In this document: in pieces, positions 44,697 to 55,861 of the stretch
Layout of the letters: every line of letters starts with the position of its first letter
How positions within the stretch are numbered: position 1 is the first letter of the stretch
Assembly: GCA_014281115.1 (NCBI GenBank)
Contig: JACONQ010000002.1
Coordinates: forward strand, 2,914,001-2,978,000
DNA from: Laburnicola sp. R22_1
Taxonomy: Eukaryota > Ascomycota > Dothideomycetes > Pleosporales > Didymosphaeriaceae
Length of the DNA: 64,000 bases
Direction: 5' to 3'
The notes under the pieces: generated by a model
Database searches by the model: none
What the model was told of the DNA's origin: nothing
Seen by the model: only the letters and a program-made list of their open reading frames with translations
Position numbers and translations under genes: made by a program

Positions 44697-47249
44697 TCAA
44701 ATAGCTAACCTAACAAGGTTGTTGAGGTGACTTTGTACAGCTCTTCTCTTTACCCAATTCTTCTGCAATTATAGAGCTTCAATATTGCCGCCCTAGAGAC
44801 AATTTTAGTTGCCAGTAACTGTCCTCCCTGCCCCGCTAAACACTCTCTCACAGTCGCATAACGTTGCGGGGATAGACAGGTAATCAAGGGCCATTTAATA
44901 GAGAGTGGGATACAACTTAAAACCAACCTACTCCTACTAGGTAATTAAATTGTCTAGGCGTTTATTATTAGTGTTTGTAAAGACAGCGAGGTGTTTATTG
45001 TAGGTCGCATAGTAATTGTCAAGCTCGCTCATATAGGCCTTCTTAGCCTTGTGCTTATAAGCCATTATATAATAGGTATTAATAGCCAGCGAGTCCTTGT
45101 ATCGCGACGCGTAACTGTTAGGTGTCTTCTAGCGAGAAGAAGGCTCAGTCTCTAGCCTCTCATTGCCTCCTTGCAACAGCTGCTCTAAAAATCGCTTAAT
45201 GTATAGCTTAAAGGTCGCCTTTATGTCCAACTCCACCTTACAATAATATTTGTTGTTATGCCGCCATCGCTGCTTAAACTAAGCAATACGTAGTTGTAGG
45301 GCGAGGACAGTGGCAACAGCGTATAGAGACGGCGTAATATTAAATATTATCCTTACTAGTATGTGTTAAGCTTTTTCAAACCTTAATTAATACCTCCCTT
45401 TAGGAACTTATTGTGGCTGTTTTTAAGGGTATGTTTTTCCTCCCTAATTGTTAAGTTAAGGACATTCAAATTTGTGATCGTTTGCCAGATAGAGCCAAAA
45501 CCAGACTTGCTTATGTTGCCCTTAAGTCTTTTTATCATCTTATAAAATGGCTAGAGCATATTAGCGAGGCTCTTAGCCTAGTCCTATTCGTTAGGCGTAA
45601 GACAATCGAGTGCGGGATTAAAGCCGTCCTCCTCCTCCTCATCCTCCACATTATTAACAACGCCCTTTAACTAACGCCATCAGCGGATAAACTAGTCAAT
45701 AGACTCCTTCAGCTTATAGCTGCGCACCAGCATAAGGTACACAAAGTGCCACCTTACCCCACTGTTAACAACTAGCGTTAAGGGCGTAAACTAAAGAAGC
45801 TCGCTAATATTCTCACATTGCATCTGCTAGAACGTATAGCGACGCTTATTAAACGCGTTAATAGCGACGACAAGATTGTGCAGCCGTCTAACAATGCCGC
45901 AACAGCAAAATATCGCGAATTACAACTTAGGTAGTGCGTCAGCTAGGTCGCGCTCAAATTAAGAGACTCTGTCGCCATATATAATAGCCTTAACAATTAG
46001 ATTAATAATGTGTCCTGCGCAGCGTATTTAGTTCTCAGCTATAAGTTTAAGCTTAAGGAGTATATTAAGGGCGTTAATAAATATTGCGTTATTGTTTGTC
46101 GCATTATTACCCACAAAGCAGCCAAACTTGTTCTAAAACCCATACTCTAACACAACCACCGCAACAACAGCGCCCTAGTTTTCGCCTGTGTGATTACTAG
46201 AGAGGTTACAGAAGGTAATAAGAATATCCTAGTAAACCTTTTGCGCATTTATATAACAAAGTTAGTAAGTGTACACAACACCTAGAGCTAGTAGGTATGT
46301 ATAACTAACTAACAAAGTGCGCTATAACGCTAAGAAACAATAGGTAGTTGCTCAACGTCTATATGTTAACGCTAACATAGATAAGAGACTTAGCACTGCG
46401 TAGCAGAGAGGCCACCTCCTCTGTTCTCTCCTCTAGTATGTTTGTAACGTACGCCGCAAGCATAGTAAGGTTAGTAGGAAGGGCAGCGAGCAGCGAGCGG
46501 CAATTCTAGGTAAGCAGCGCCCTTATTACCAGCAAGGTCGCCTCTGCAAAGGACATATCGTTGGTAATAACCTAGTTAACGTAGGCCCTCTATAACTCCT
46601 CCTCTTGCCATAGTGCCTTTAACAGAACGCTGTCTACACCCAGAATACTAATTATATCTTAAGCGGCGTTAAAAGGTGTTACAACCGCTGGCCCTACTAC
46701 TAGACTACCCATTGCTAATATAAAATGGGCCTTTTCTAGGTGTTTTATTATATAGTAGGTAGACTCCAAAAACTTCGCATAATTGCGCTTCTTTATCTTG
46801 TGGCAGTACTTACATAACTAGACGCGTCTCTCCTTACCACTAGCGCTAGCGTTGCGAAACACTAAATCCGCGCTATAATTGTATATAGGCAACCTGGCCG
46901 CGCCACTAAGAAGTTAGCGCTTGTTAACAACGCAATAACCTAGCGCGTTGCCTGGTAGGTGCTAGTAGTACTTATACACGTTGTTCTAGTTAATATTAAA
47001 GCGCAGGCTAATATTAGATTTGTCCTTAGTGTTAGGGTACGTATAAGGCAGGTTATATGGCAAGCGCAATAAGTTAAGAGACGACGCGGACGCGGACGCA
47101 ATGCCGCTTAAGCCGCTTAAGCTAATTAGTAACTTAGGTAGTGGTGAGAATGCCAGCACTAAGGACACCTGCGACAACAAGGCTGTGGAGACTATAGACT
47201 GTACTGGCTGTTTACCCAGCCTCTTTAACGCCGCAGAATAATACAGCAA
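44697..47249 (-). pseudogene. hAT transposase (BED finger, RNase H-like core, dimerisation domain)
   Basis: One register holds from 47,249 to the TGA at 44,697 (about 850 codons), with many TAG/TAA at Gln/Trp. A BED-type zinc finger lies near 46,740-46,815 (C-K-Y-C ... H-L-E-K-A-H). The catalytic core near 46,090 has G-C-F-V-G-N-N-A-T-N-N-N, followed by I-R-C-A-G-H-I-I-N-L-I-V-K-A near 46,010, a hAT hallmark. The C-terminal dimerisation region near 44,880 reads L-S-I-P-A ... E-R-V-F-S-G-A-G-R-T-V-T. The true start codon upstream of 47,249 is not clear. A catalytic Asp seems changed to Asn by G-to-A. Inactive. Confidence 0.85.
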
Positions 47250-47475
47250 CTACTATAAGGATAATAACAACAATGCTAAGGCCTATAACAAGCCCTAAGC
47301 TGCTCGTAGTAGTTGACTACGCAGGTGGCGATCTATATTGCGCTAAGATAAGACAACAATAATGGCTAGCGGCGACAGCAACAACGTGGTAATGTGGTTA
47401 ATAGAATTTAAAACTTTACTATGACTCACTGTGGGCAGGACAACAATAATAACGCACAAGGATAGCATCTTAAGC

Positions 47476-47645
47476 TGTAAGCAGTTGGGTAGTATGTGTA
47501 GAAAGTGTATATTGTAGAAGTATCTGTGTTCAGATGTGTATATGCCTTGTGTATCGTACATAGAGTGATCAGAGGCTCGTATTTAGTAGGCGAGCTGACT
47601 CATAAGACTAATATCGTCATGTGATATAGCTCTAGGCTGCTTACA
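47476..47645 (-). repeat. Copia-1 LTR (3' LTR in element orientation)
   Basis: 170 bp with 9-bp inverted ends tgtaagcag/ctgcttaca. A purine tract (aaagaggg on the element strand) lies just inside. It differs from the other LTR at five sites, four of them transitions of RIP type. Confidence 0.9.
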
Positions 47646-48159
47646 CACCCTCTTTAGGTTCGAACGTATATTTAAAGCTAATATTGGCTATAGGTCCCCC
47701 TCTGCCTTTGTGTGGCAGCTGTATTTAGGTTAAGAACTAGTCTCTGTATTGGTGCAGTCCTAGGTAGGTAGCCGTCCGCCGTCGCAGTGTTGGTGGACCT
47801 CGCTCTATACTACAGGCGTCCCTAATAGTAGGACGTCTCCTAGAGCTAGTATTAAGATCCTAATTGCTTCGCGTTCTGTGCTAAGGTTAATAAGCCTTGT
47901 AGGTGGAGCTTAATACATAATGCGAGCATGTTTGCTCTATATATAAAGGTAAAATACAGCGTAAAGCTGAGTACATAATAGAGCTAAGTAAAGTGTAGGG
48001 GTATAGTGTAGATCTGTGTACAGGATAGAGCTTAGTAAATATATAGCCTCGTTAAACCTGTAAAAACCACATGGGAGAAACTAGGAAAAGTACTATACTG
48101 TAGGGAAGCTTATTTAGAAGGAAATAGTTAAAAATAAAGAAGAGAAACCCAGTTTTCGT

Positions 48160-51100
48160 GCTTCTGCCTAGGTAACAGCTTAGTGAGGCCGTCAGCTAGT
48201 TAACAGCTTGTCTAGATGTATAAGAGGTTAATGTTGTTAGATTGAGCTTCTTAGCGTAGCCAGTGATAATAGATATCGACGTGCCGTACAGTAGTCTTAA
48301 GACAAGGCGTAGTAGAGGTGAGAAGCTAGATAGTCTGCTAATTGTCACAGTATAGAAGGCGTTTATAATCTAAATCAAAGCTAATTTGTTTAAAGACTCT
48401 CTACCACCAGATTAGTTTAGTGCCTACAGATAATGCGGCAACCAGCTCTGCTTCTGTAGTGGACTTAGTGATACAGCGTTGGAGTGTTGCTTTCTAGTCT
48501 ATAGGTCCGCTAAATAGGAAGAAGATGTAGCCTTATAAGCTCTTGCGTGTGATCTTATTATTGGCGTACAACGCATCTGTTGCTCTAAAGAACTCAGGCT
48601 AAGTCTAGTCGGCTATATAGACTAATTCGTTTAAGATAGAGGCTGTGTAGTAGAGAGCTCGATCTTTAGTGCCTAGCAAGTAGGCAATTGTCTAGTAGGC
48701 TGCGTTAAGATGACGTGAAGATGGATTCGTGAGAAACTCAGCTAGTTTAGAATAAGCTTTCAAGATATTAGGTTAGGTAGCTCTAGCCGCATAGCCTATA
48801 GAGCCTACAAGCTAGGCATATCTGTGCTTAGTAAAGTCATTTGCCTAATCCTTAGACAGTAATAGCTCTTCTAGAGGTAGTGGGGTAGCTGGTAACTTCG
48901 TGTATGGCTTTGGTAAAGGATACTTCTGTGCCAGCTTCTTAATATATAAAGCTTGTAATAGCCAGATAGAGCTATTCTTATGGTCTCTATGCGTTTAAAT
49001 GCCACAGAACGTTTAAAGCTCTCCTAGAGATCGAATCTCATATTGGCGCAAAAGCTTCTGCTTGAATTTATGTAGTGCAGCCTTGTAGGCTAGTAGGCAG
49101 AGTACAACAATATTATCTATATAGAAGAAGACTAGAAGCTTGTTATTCTTCTATAGACAAAGAACGTTTTTAACTTCGTGTAGGCCTAGCTTAGTGAGCG
49201 TCTTAATAAGCTCTTAATACTAGAGTAGTGGTGAGGTCTTTAGACCGTATAGAGCTCGACGTAGTCTCTATAGATGGTTAGGGTTAGAGAATCCTTCTGG
49301 TGAGTGATAATAGACTAGTGTCACAAGCTGAGCGTTTGTGAATGCGTTGATAGCATCATATTAATAGATTTCTATGTTAAAGTAGGCAGCTATAGCGACT
49401 AGAGCTCGGAATATTCAAACCGCTAGAGTGGCTGCGTAGGTATCCTCGGTAGTCGCCTGTAGATCGCCTTATACGTAGATACGGGCCTTGTATTTCGTAA
49501 GGTAGCTTTGATTATTAAGCTTGTACTTAAAGACCCACATTAATAGGAGGACCTCTTGGTCTTGCGGGTTAAACTCCTGCCAGGTAATCCTCTCATACGT
49601 GCCTTTTTGCTTCACGTTGCTAATTTCTTGTTTCATAGCCTAGAGGAAGCCTTCCCTGTGTAGAGATGGCATTTTCATCACATCTCTATAGAGACGCGGC
49701 TTAGGAGGTAGCTTAGTGTAGTGAAATCGTGTTTTTGATGCTATAGCTAAGGCTGCTACGTATGCTAACTAGTATGTGTTAATAAAGAAGCTGCTACTCT
49801 TCTAAGATGGCTTTCTAGATCTTGTTGACCCTTTAGGTAGTATATAAGACTGACGAAGGTTGCTATTAATTAGTTCTTAATTCTCTGCTTGGTTCGAGTC
49901 CGTTTGTGAGACAGAATCTAATGTTTCACATTTGCGCTTCTTTAAAGATGTGGATAGTAGTAGTAAGCTAGTTAGTGTAGCTAATAGTGAGCATAGTGAG
50001 TTGTTATAAGGTAAGCCCCGTGAGCTGCTGTGAACCTTAGTAGTCTCTGTTCGACTTGGTGTTGAAAGCTGCTAATAGTAACTTCTTGTCTAGTGTTGGG
50101 TTGTTGTTACTCTTTGCGTCAATTGGCTTTTCTCTATAATAGCAGCAGTCTGGCTGGACTGGTCTAGATCTAACGTGAGCTTGTCTTTAGATAAATCTTC
50201 TATAGAGCTGTCTTGGCTGCGTATTAAAGGTAGTTGATACTCGTGGGCGAATTGCTCTAGCTCAGAGCCTTATAGGAGCGGATCTGCTTCATCGTGTGGT
50301 TGATAGAAGAGGTCTTCTCGGAAGGTAACGTCTCTCACACGAATGACTTTGCCTTCATAAGCTCGGCTTCTCGCCTTAGGCATCCAGATTTAGTAGATGT
50401 TTAACGAGTTGTAGCCAACTAGGTATCCTACTAAAGCTTAAGGACTAAGCTTGTCTATTTGTGGTATCTGCTTGCGCAGTGCGTATGCTCAGCAGCTATA
50501 GACGCGTAGGTGAGCAATTAACGGTTTCTTGCTATAGGCAATTTCGAATAGTGTTTTCCAGCCTAGTGATTGCGTGGGTGTGCGATTGAGCAGGTATGCT
50601 GCTGTAGGGTAGATCTCAGAGCCAAGTGCTAGAGGTAGGTTTGAGGTAATCCTTATTAAACGACTTCTCTTAATAAGACTCCTGCCTGAGCGCTCTACTA
50701 AGCCGTTCTGCTCTTTAGTGTGTGGAGCTCTGATTTGTAGCTTAATGCCTTCTCTCTAATAGTAGTCTCTAGCAGAGTTGTTTGCCAGGCCATATCCTCG
50801 CTTGTTATTAGCAATAAGAAAGGTGACAGTTGTGTTAAATTCTCGTTTAATCGTTCGATCTAGACGTCTGATAATAGATAGTAGCGTAGGCTTGTCTCGT
50901 CTAGGTATTGTGTAGACAAAATAGAACTCTAAGAATAGGTCAAACCCGTGGAAGACATATTAATCACTGTTGTAGGCTCTTGTGTTAAGCTTAATTAGGT
51001 TAATAGCGATAGTTTTAAAGGCTTAGGTTGCCCCTATCTTATGGCCTATTTGACGCGAGATAATCTAATGTGCTTTGCTTTGTAGGCATTCTTCGCAGTT

Positions 51101-51840
51101 AACTGTTTAAGGAGCAGTTCTAGTAGCTGGCTGTATGCCTATCACGTGACTTAACAGTTGGTCGATCGCATTATTACTTAGATGTCCTATAAGGACATGG
51201 AGCTGGGACTTGCTTAGCGATCTTGATTTAGGCGGTAGGGCTGAGTACTGTGGCTAACGTTGATGGGTAGCGAATGTTTAAAGCTGAGTAGATTGAGTAG
51301 ATGGAGGATTAGTTCAATGGACTACTAGCCAGTGACCACCTAGCCTAGTGAGGCTAGCGATGTCTTCAACTTGTGACCCTAATAAGTTGGACCAATATAG
51401 AGTGTTTCTGCCTAAGTCGAAATAGACGTTTAATAATAATAGTTAGGCTAGAGAGACTAGGCTTGTAAAGAAGCTTGGTATTAAGGCGACGCGCTTAAGC
51501 TTTGTCTTTCTCTGTCCTTAAGGCGTTAATAGGAGTATCTTAACTTCTCCCCATGCCTAAATAGCCATCTCTGTGCCTCCTGCGAGGACAATATTGTCTG
51601 GCGATGCAGGAGCCTTCTATTAGAACTTAGTAGGATTGTTGCAGATATGGATATTAGTGGCTGGATCTAGCGTCCATAAGTGGAGGAGTGGGAAGTGTTG
51701 TAGCGTTAGCCCGTTATTAAATGCCGATAAGTAGACAGCGTAGGCTTCATAGGGAAGGTTGGCTGCAGGTGCATCGCCTATGTCGATTTCTATCGAATTA
51801 GGTTCTGATCGTAGCTCCCTTGAACCCTACGCTTCTTATA
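48160..51840 (-). pseudogene. Copia-1 pol remnant: protease, integrase, RT, RNase H
   Basis: Minus-strand reading from ~51,680 gives protease-like W-T-L-D-P-A-T-N-I-H-I, then integrase (N-C-E-E-C-L-Q-S-K-A near 51,080). Near 50,400 it reads L-V-G-Y-L-V-G-Y-N. RT starts near 49,555 (L-M-W-V-F-K-Y-K-L) with R-A-L-Y-G-L-K near 49,250 and F-F-Y-I-D-N-I-V-V-L at 49,129. RNase H has T-K-S-T-T-E-A-E-L at 48,469 and a terminal A-D-G-L-T-K near 48,190. Y-x-D-D is altered to Y-I-D-N. RT and RNase H share one register; it differs from the Gag knuckle frame by a shift somewhere in between. Inactive. Confidence 0.85.
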
Positions 51841-51843
51841 GCG

Positions 51844-52930
51844 CTAATTCTTTTCCTGAATCTTGTTTAGTATGCCTTTTGTATCCTTGGCTTCGTATTT
51901 AACTATCTTCTTAGCTTTTTTAGGGTTTTTAACGAATCCTCCTCTGCGCTGTGAGGTGTTGATGTACGGACACTGTCCCCAATAGTGTAGATCCCCACAG
52001 AGACATGGCTTTGATGGCTTTAATGCCTTGTCCTGATAAGGTCTCTTTCTGTTGTTTTGTCTATATAGAGACTCCTCTTGATTCAATGTAGCTGCAAATG
52101 CTTCGCCTTGGATAGTTGATTTTGTTGCGGTCGTACGATAGTAGCGCAGGTATCCTGCTAGTAGTTCAGGTAGTGTTGGCTGGATAGAGTCGCTATCTAA
52201 GGCAGTTGAGATAGTTTCCGCGTTGAATACTGTGATGGCGATAGTAGCAGCGTAGCCAGGGTCGATCTGCCTAATAGCTCGAATGAGGTCCTTGTGAGGT
52301 TGGTAGCCATGCGTCTCTAGTAGCTTAAGTTGTTTAGCCCTGTTGTAGGCAGCAAGAAAGGTGCTACACCACTCCTCTAGATTCTCTCTATAAGCATGCA
52401 GTACTTTAGTAGTGTTGTAGGCTTTCTGGACCTAATATTCTTAATTAGCTGTTGTAGGGCTGTAGAGCTCCTATAGCATCTTAAGCTAATTGTGGAGGGA
52501 CTTTTAGTCCTTGATTTGATAGACTAGGTCCTGAGTAATAGTGCTAGCTACGTGCGCTTCAATTTGGCCAATCTTATCTTTAGTTTGTCTGTATTCCTTA
52601 AGCTCCCTATAGTAGAGACTTATTTCCTGATTGTACTGCGCTCGAGCTTTAGTAGTAGGTTCTGTTGCTGGCGATCCGTCTTTGTTAACAGTTTGAAGCT
52701 GGGCAGGTTGCTAAGGCTTGCTAAGCGTCGATGGGGGTGATAGATCTGGATTAATATATCCCTATACGTCTCTAGCCTCTGCGAGCCTTTTGACAGTATA
52801 GATCTATAGTTCCTAGTTGTGTGGACTGTGAAGGATGATCGAAGAGCTGGCCTTTGATATGGCAAGATAGAGTAGGCTTAATTAATAGATAGGTAGGTAG
52901 GGAGTTAATGTATGTATATAAGTGCGGATT
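51844..52930 (-). pseudogene. Copia-1 gag remnant
   Basis: Open near the end (52,086-51,844) with a C-L-C-G-D-L-H-Y-W-G-Q-C zinc-binding motif and a basic tail. Upstream text (Q-I-D-P-G-Y-A-A-T-I-A-I-T, L-P-E-L-L-A-G-Y-L-R-Y-Y) is in the same frame with scattered Gln-type stops. The N-terminal part near 52,640 appears to need a frame change, so an indel may add to the RIP damage. Confidence 0.7.
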
Positions 52931-52931
52931 A

Positions 52932-52946
52932 GGCTGGGCTTATAAC
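52932..52946 (-). promoter_or_regulatory. Copia-1 primer-binding site (half-tRNA type)
   Basis: On the element strand gttataagcccagcc follows the 5' LTR directly. It is the counterpart of gttatgagcccggcc in the other Copia element with two G-to-A changes. It is complementary to an initiator-tRNA-Met anticodon arm rather than a tRNA 3' end. Confidence 0.6.
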
Positions 52947-53116
52947 TGTAAGCAGTTGGGTAGTATGTGTAGAAAGTGTATATTGTAGAAGTATCTGTGT
53001 TCAGATGTGTATATGCCTTGTGTATCGTACATGGAGTGATCAGAGGCTCGTATATAGTAGGCGAGCTGACTCATGAGACTAATGTCGTCATGTGACATAG
53101 CTCTAGGCTGCTTACA
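52947..53116 (-). repeat. Copia-1 LTR (5' LTR in element orientation)
   Basis: 170 bp, the partner of 47,476-47,645, with the same tgtaagcag ... ctgcttaca ends. Followed by the taagc duplication. Confidence 0.9.
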
Positions 53117-53121
53117 TAAGC

Positions 53122-53398
53122 GAAATCTCTAATCACTAGAGCTTAAAAGTTAACGCTGGAAACATAGTAATTTTAGTGTTTTTTACACTAAAACAACACT
53201 AAAACAACGCCAAAACAACACTAAAAAGGGTACCTGTACGTCCATATATACGGCCGTATATGGCTGTACGTACAGATCCGTATTGCGACCTTGTACGTAC
53301 GTACGGGGGCCGAGATGGCTACTTGTATGGTTCCCGTACGTACACCGTACGGATCCGTAGTACGGATCCGTAATACGTACTGATGGAAGCACTGGCAC
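53122..53398. repeat. hAT right terminal/subterminal region
   Basis: Starts with repeated aaaacaacactaaaa-like text, then cgtacgtac-rich palindromes as at the left end, and finishes with gtactgatggaagcac, the inverse of the left end. It continues hAT sequence after the Copia target duplication. Confidence 0.65.
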
Positions 53399-53474
53399 TG
53401 CTAAACGAAATTGATGTAAATAAATTCCATTGCACCGTATGTGCTATTCCTGGCTAGGCTGCTTAGGAGGCTGT

Positions 53475-53730
53475 ACATGTCCGACGGCAAAGTTATGGTA
53501 GGTTTCGCACCCCACTGCATAGTTGGGTTCATGTCCGACTGCATAGTTAGGTTCCGCATCCGACTCCACAGTTCAGTTCCACATCTAATGGCACAGTTTA
53601 TCTACATTTCCGGCGGCACAGTTCAGTCACGTTGCCGACGGCAGAGTCCAGTCATATGTCCGGCGGCACAATTCAGGTACCCGTGAACGGTACCCGTGAA
53701 CGTGTCCGGCGGCACAGCTATGTCACGTGC
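53475..53730 (+). repeat. Degenerate minisatellite, ~26-bp period, about nine units
   Basis: Recurring tccg(a/g)cggcacagttcagt-like units (…ccgactgcatagttaggttc, …ccggcggcacagttcagtca, …ccgacggcagagtccagtca). The spacing varies between 24 and 30 bp. Confidence 0.7.
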
Positions 53731-53882
53731 TTGAGGGCGCAGCGAAGTCAGACGTTCGACACCACGACCTAGAAACGGTAGAGCTGGGTCACATAATATC
53801 ACAATACCCCGAGTAAAAATGAATTCAGGTTGTGAGTAGAGGGCCGCTCTCGTGGAAGTCGGCAGTAGTGGCCATATGAGGG

Positions 53883-53984
53883 CTAGAAGGAGCGCGCTGT
53901 TTTCAATTCTGTCGCTGCCGTGCTTTCTCCCAGCATCAAAAGGAATCCCAGTAGAATGCATGCTAGAGCTTTGGTGGGGTTCAT
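53883..53984 (-). CDS. Possible 33-aa secreted peptide (or broken secreted-protein gene)
   Basis: ATG at 53,984 after a CA/CT-rich leader (catctcatccaccactgca), as is common in fungi. The product M-N-P-T-K-A-L-A-C-I-L-L-G-F-L-L-M-L-G-E is a good signal peptide, followed by only ~13 residues (S-T-A-A-T-E-L-K-T-A-R-S-F). A different frame stays open further downstream (to 53,623), so an intron or frameshift may hide a longer mature part. Too short for firm assignment. Confidence 0.35.
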   Translation of the reverse strand: MNPTKALACILLGFLLMLGESTAATELKTARSF

Positions 53985-54111
53985 TGCAGTGGTGGATGAG
54001 ATGCGGTTGAAGTTGGTGGAACGGAAGGTGGAGACGTGTGGTGGGGTTCCCGGAACGGAAATCGTCACTACGCCGCAAATGTGCGCGTCCTATCAACGCG
54101 CAACAAAATGA

Positions 54112-55595
54112 TCTACATTATCCAGCCTCGCCATGCGTTATAGATTGTGTATAACGCCTTTGCCTATGTGAATGCGGAATAACATCAAGCATGGGATGTA
54201 TTGCGTCATTGCATCACGTCGTCTACACACTCAACTTTCGGTTAATCGCCTTGTCACAACAGGGCAAGAATTCACGAGCAAATTCGACTAGAGGGGTAAG
54301 CGCGAACTAGCTCACCATTCGTGCTTTGCGCGCTTGCGTTCTATTCAAGGCTTCATGAAGATGCTGCACGTATTGACCGGACGCAGGGATGGGTAGAAAT
54401 AAGACCGACACAACTCCGCCGCAGTGTCTTGTGCGACGGAGAGGCGCGATGGAAATGGCCATGTCTAGGTCATTCACGGTCAAGTTCATCACGCGAAGTG
54501 AGTTTACCCAATGGTTTTGGTAATTTTATCGTTGTGATCCAACAGGAGTCGCAAACCAGAACGTCGTTCGCGCTCAGGCATTGCTCCATTTGATATAAAG
54601 AAGATGTACCCAGACCCACTTCATTTCCCAGAATACATCTCTCCTTATCCAAGAAGTCCGCAACACGGTTCTCCGTTCTACCATGTTTCCTCACTCACTC
54701 ACCGCCGGTCTTCACCGTTGTCCCTCCAATGACGAAACCAAGACTAAATTTATGAGGGATAACGGTAGCCCTTCAATCTAGTAGCACATTGCCATAGATT
54801 GGGTGAACGAACCCGCCTGGCGTGGTTGGATCAACGCGATTACGCTTCACTCAGCCATTAGGACGTCCCAATTCACACATTCGTGTCTGAAGACATCAAC
54901 GGATAGACCGTGGTCCTGTAGATAGGGCTACTTACGGCGATAAGCGGTCACCGAATGGGTATGGCGACTCTTCGACCCAGCGAATGGTTTCCGGTACGGT
55001 GTCGGCGTGACACATGATGGCCTATGCTCGCTTCCGGGACGCAGGGGTTTCCGTCATACAGGGGGGAGGTTAGTGGGAGAAACCACGGGCGGCAAGATGG
55101 TATGGTCTGCTACAGCGATCTCTAGGAATTGTTGGATTATGACTGAAGGTGCTGTTTAGATCCCCTTCGCGGAACCCTAAACTGGTCGCCCGTTCTCAAG
55201 GCCCTGGGTCCCGATTTGGGGTCCCGGGTTCTGACTTGGGGCCTCGATCCCATTTTGGGGCCCTCCACAAACTTTTGGGACATCTTCACGAAGAATAACG
55301 TTAGCTGCTGGTTAACGTTAGATAACAGAATGGTGACGGTACAGTGCGGTACTCCAAGGAGCGTTGCGTAGGCTAAGCAGGTGACGCCAGTTCACCAATG
55401 ACCAACCATCTCAAACCCCATTTCTTGGCGATCATGTGATTCGGCGTGCTAGTTCGCTTCGATCCACACAGCAAACATCGATAGCGGCCAAACGAAACCA
55501 TTTCATGGTGAAGATGCCGCACGAGAAGCCGCATGAACTCTGATTCCCGTAGTGGAGAGTGGAGACGCTGCACGGAATACTACTCCTCCCGAAAC
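54112..55595. other. Unrecognised stretch
   Basis: Short open frames on both strands have no recognisable content. At 55,204-55,261 there are three ~20-bp units, each ending in ttgggg (cccgatttgggg, tgacttgggg, cccattttgggg). No RIP signature. Confidence 0.35.
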
Positions 55596-55600
55596 TTATG

Positions 55601-55752
55601 TGTTAGTGTGGAGTACGATATCACATGATACCACCAACCTGATGTAGACTAGTTGCTGATCACGATTCTGCTACTTAAGCAGTTTCTCTGTTCAGCTTGT
55701 TACAATCAACTCAGTCTCTTATTCCTAATTGCTACCCTACTTATCCCTTACA
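55601..55752 (+). repeat. Copia-2 5' LTR
   Basis: 152 bp, tgttagtgtggagtacgata to cttaca. It differs from the 3' LTR only at ctcttattcc versus ctctcattcc, a CpA-to-TpA change. Confidence 0.95.
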
Positions 55753-55767
55753 GTTATGAGCCCGGCC
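55753..55767 (+). promoter_or_regulatory. Copia-2 primer-binding site (half-tRNA iMet type)
   Basis: gttatgagcccggcc begins at the first base after the LTR. Its complement ggccgggctcataac contains gggctcataac, the anticodon arm of initiator tRNA-Met (CAT anticodon). Drosophila copia primes from a cleaved tRNA-iMet 5' half at the same place. The tRNA match is from memory, not from a search. Confidence 0.6.
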
Positions 55768-55861
55768 TACGCTTAATTCGACTGCAGTTCACACTCTACC
55801 TACTTACTACACACGCGCTTTCTACGACGGAGATTAACTCGACGAGCTCTAGTTTGCCACG

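Larger units (their letters stand above)
47476..53116 (-). mobile_element. Ty1/Copia retrotransposon nested in the hAT element
   Basis: Bounded by two 170-bp LTRs and a perfect 5-bp target duplication taagc (47,471-47,475 and 53,117-53,121). The internal region on the minus strand encodes Gag, protease, integrase, RT and RNase H in Copia order. Near-identical LTRs (165/170 by eye) contrast with an internal region full of RIP-type stops. Confidence 0.9.
44427..53398 (-). mobile_element. hAT-family DNA transposon, split by a nested Copia element
   Basis: The ends are rich in ccgtacgtacgg-type palindromes and share a terminal inverted motif: left agcgcttccatccgtacgta, and the reverse complement of the right end gtgcttccatcagtacgta. 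The 8-bp word tgctaaac flanks both ends (44,419-44,426 and 53,399-53,406), the target-duplication length expected for hAT. The two termini are not perfectly symmetric (about 5 bp of offset). Removing the nested Copia leaves ~3.3 kb. The transposase is on the minus strand, RIP-mutated. Confidence 0.75.
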
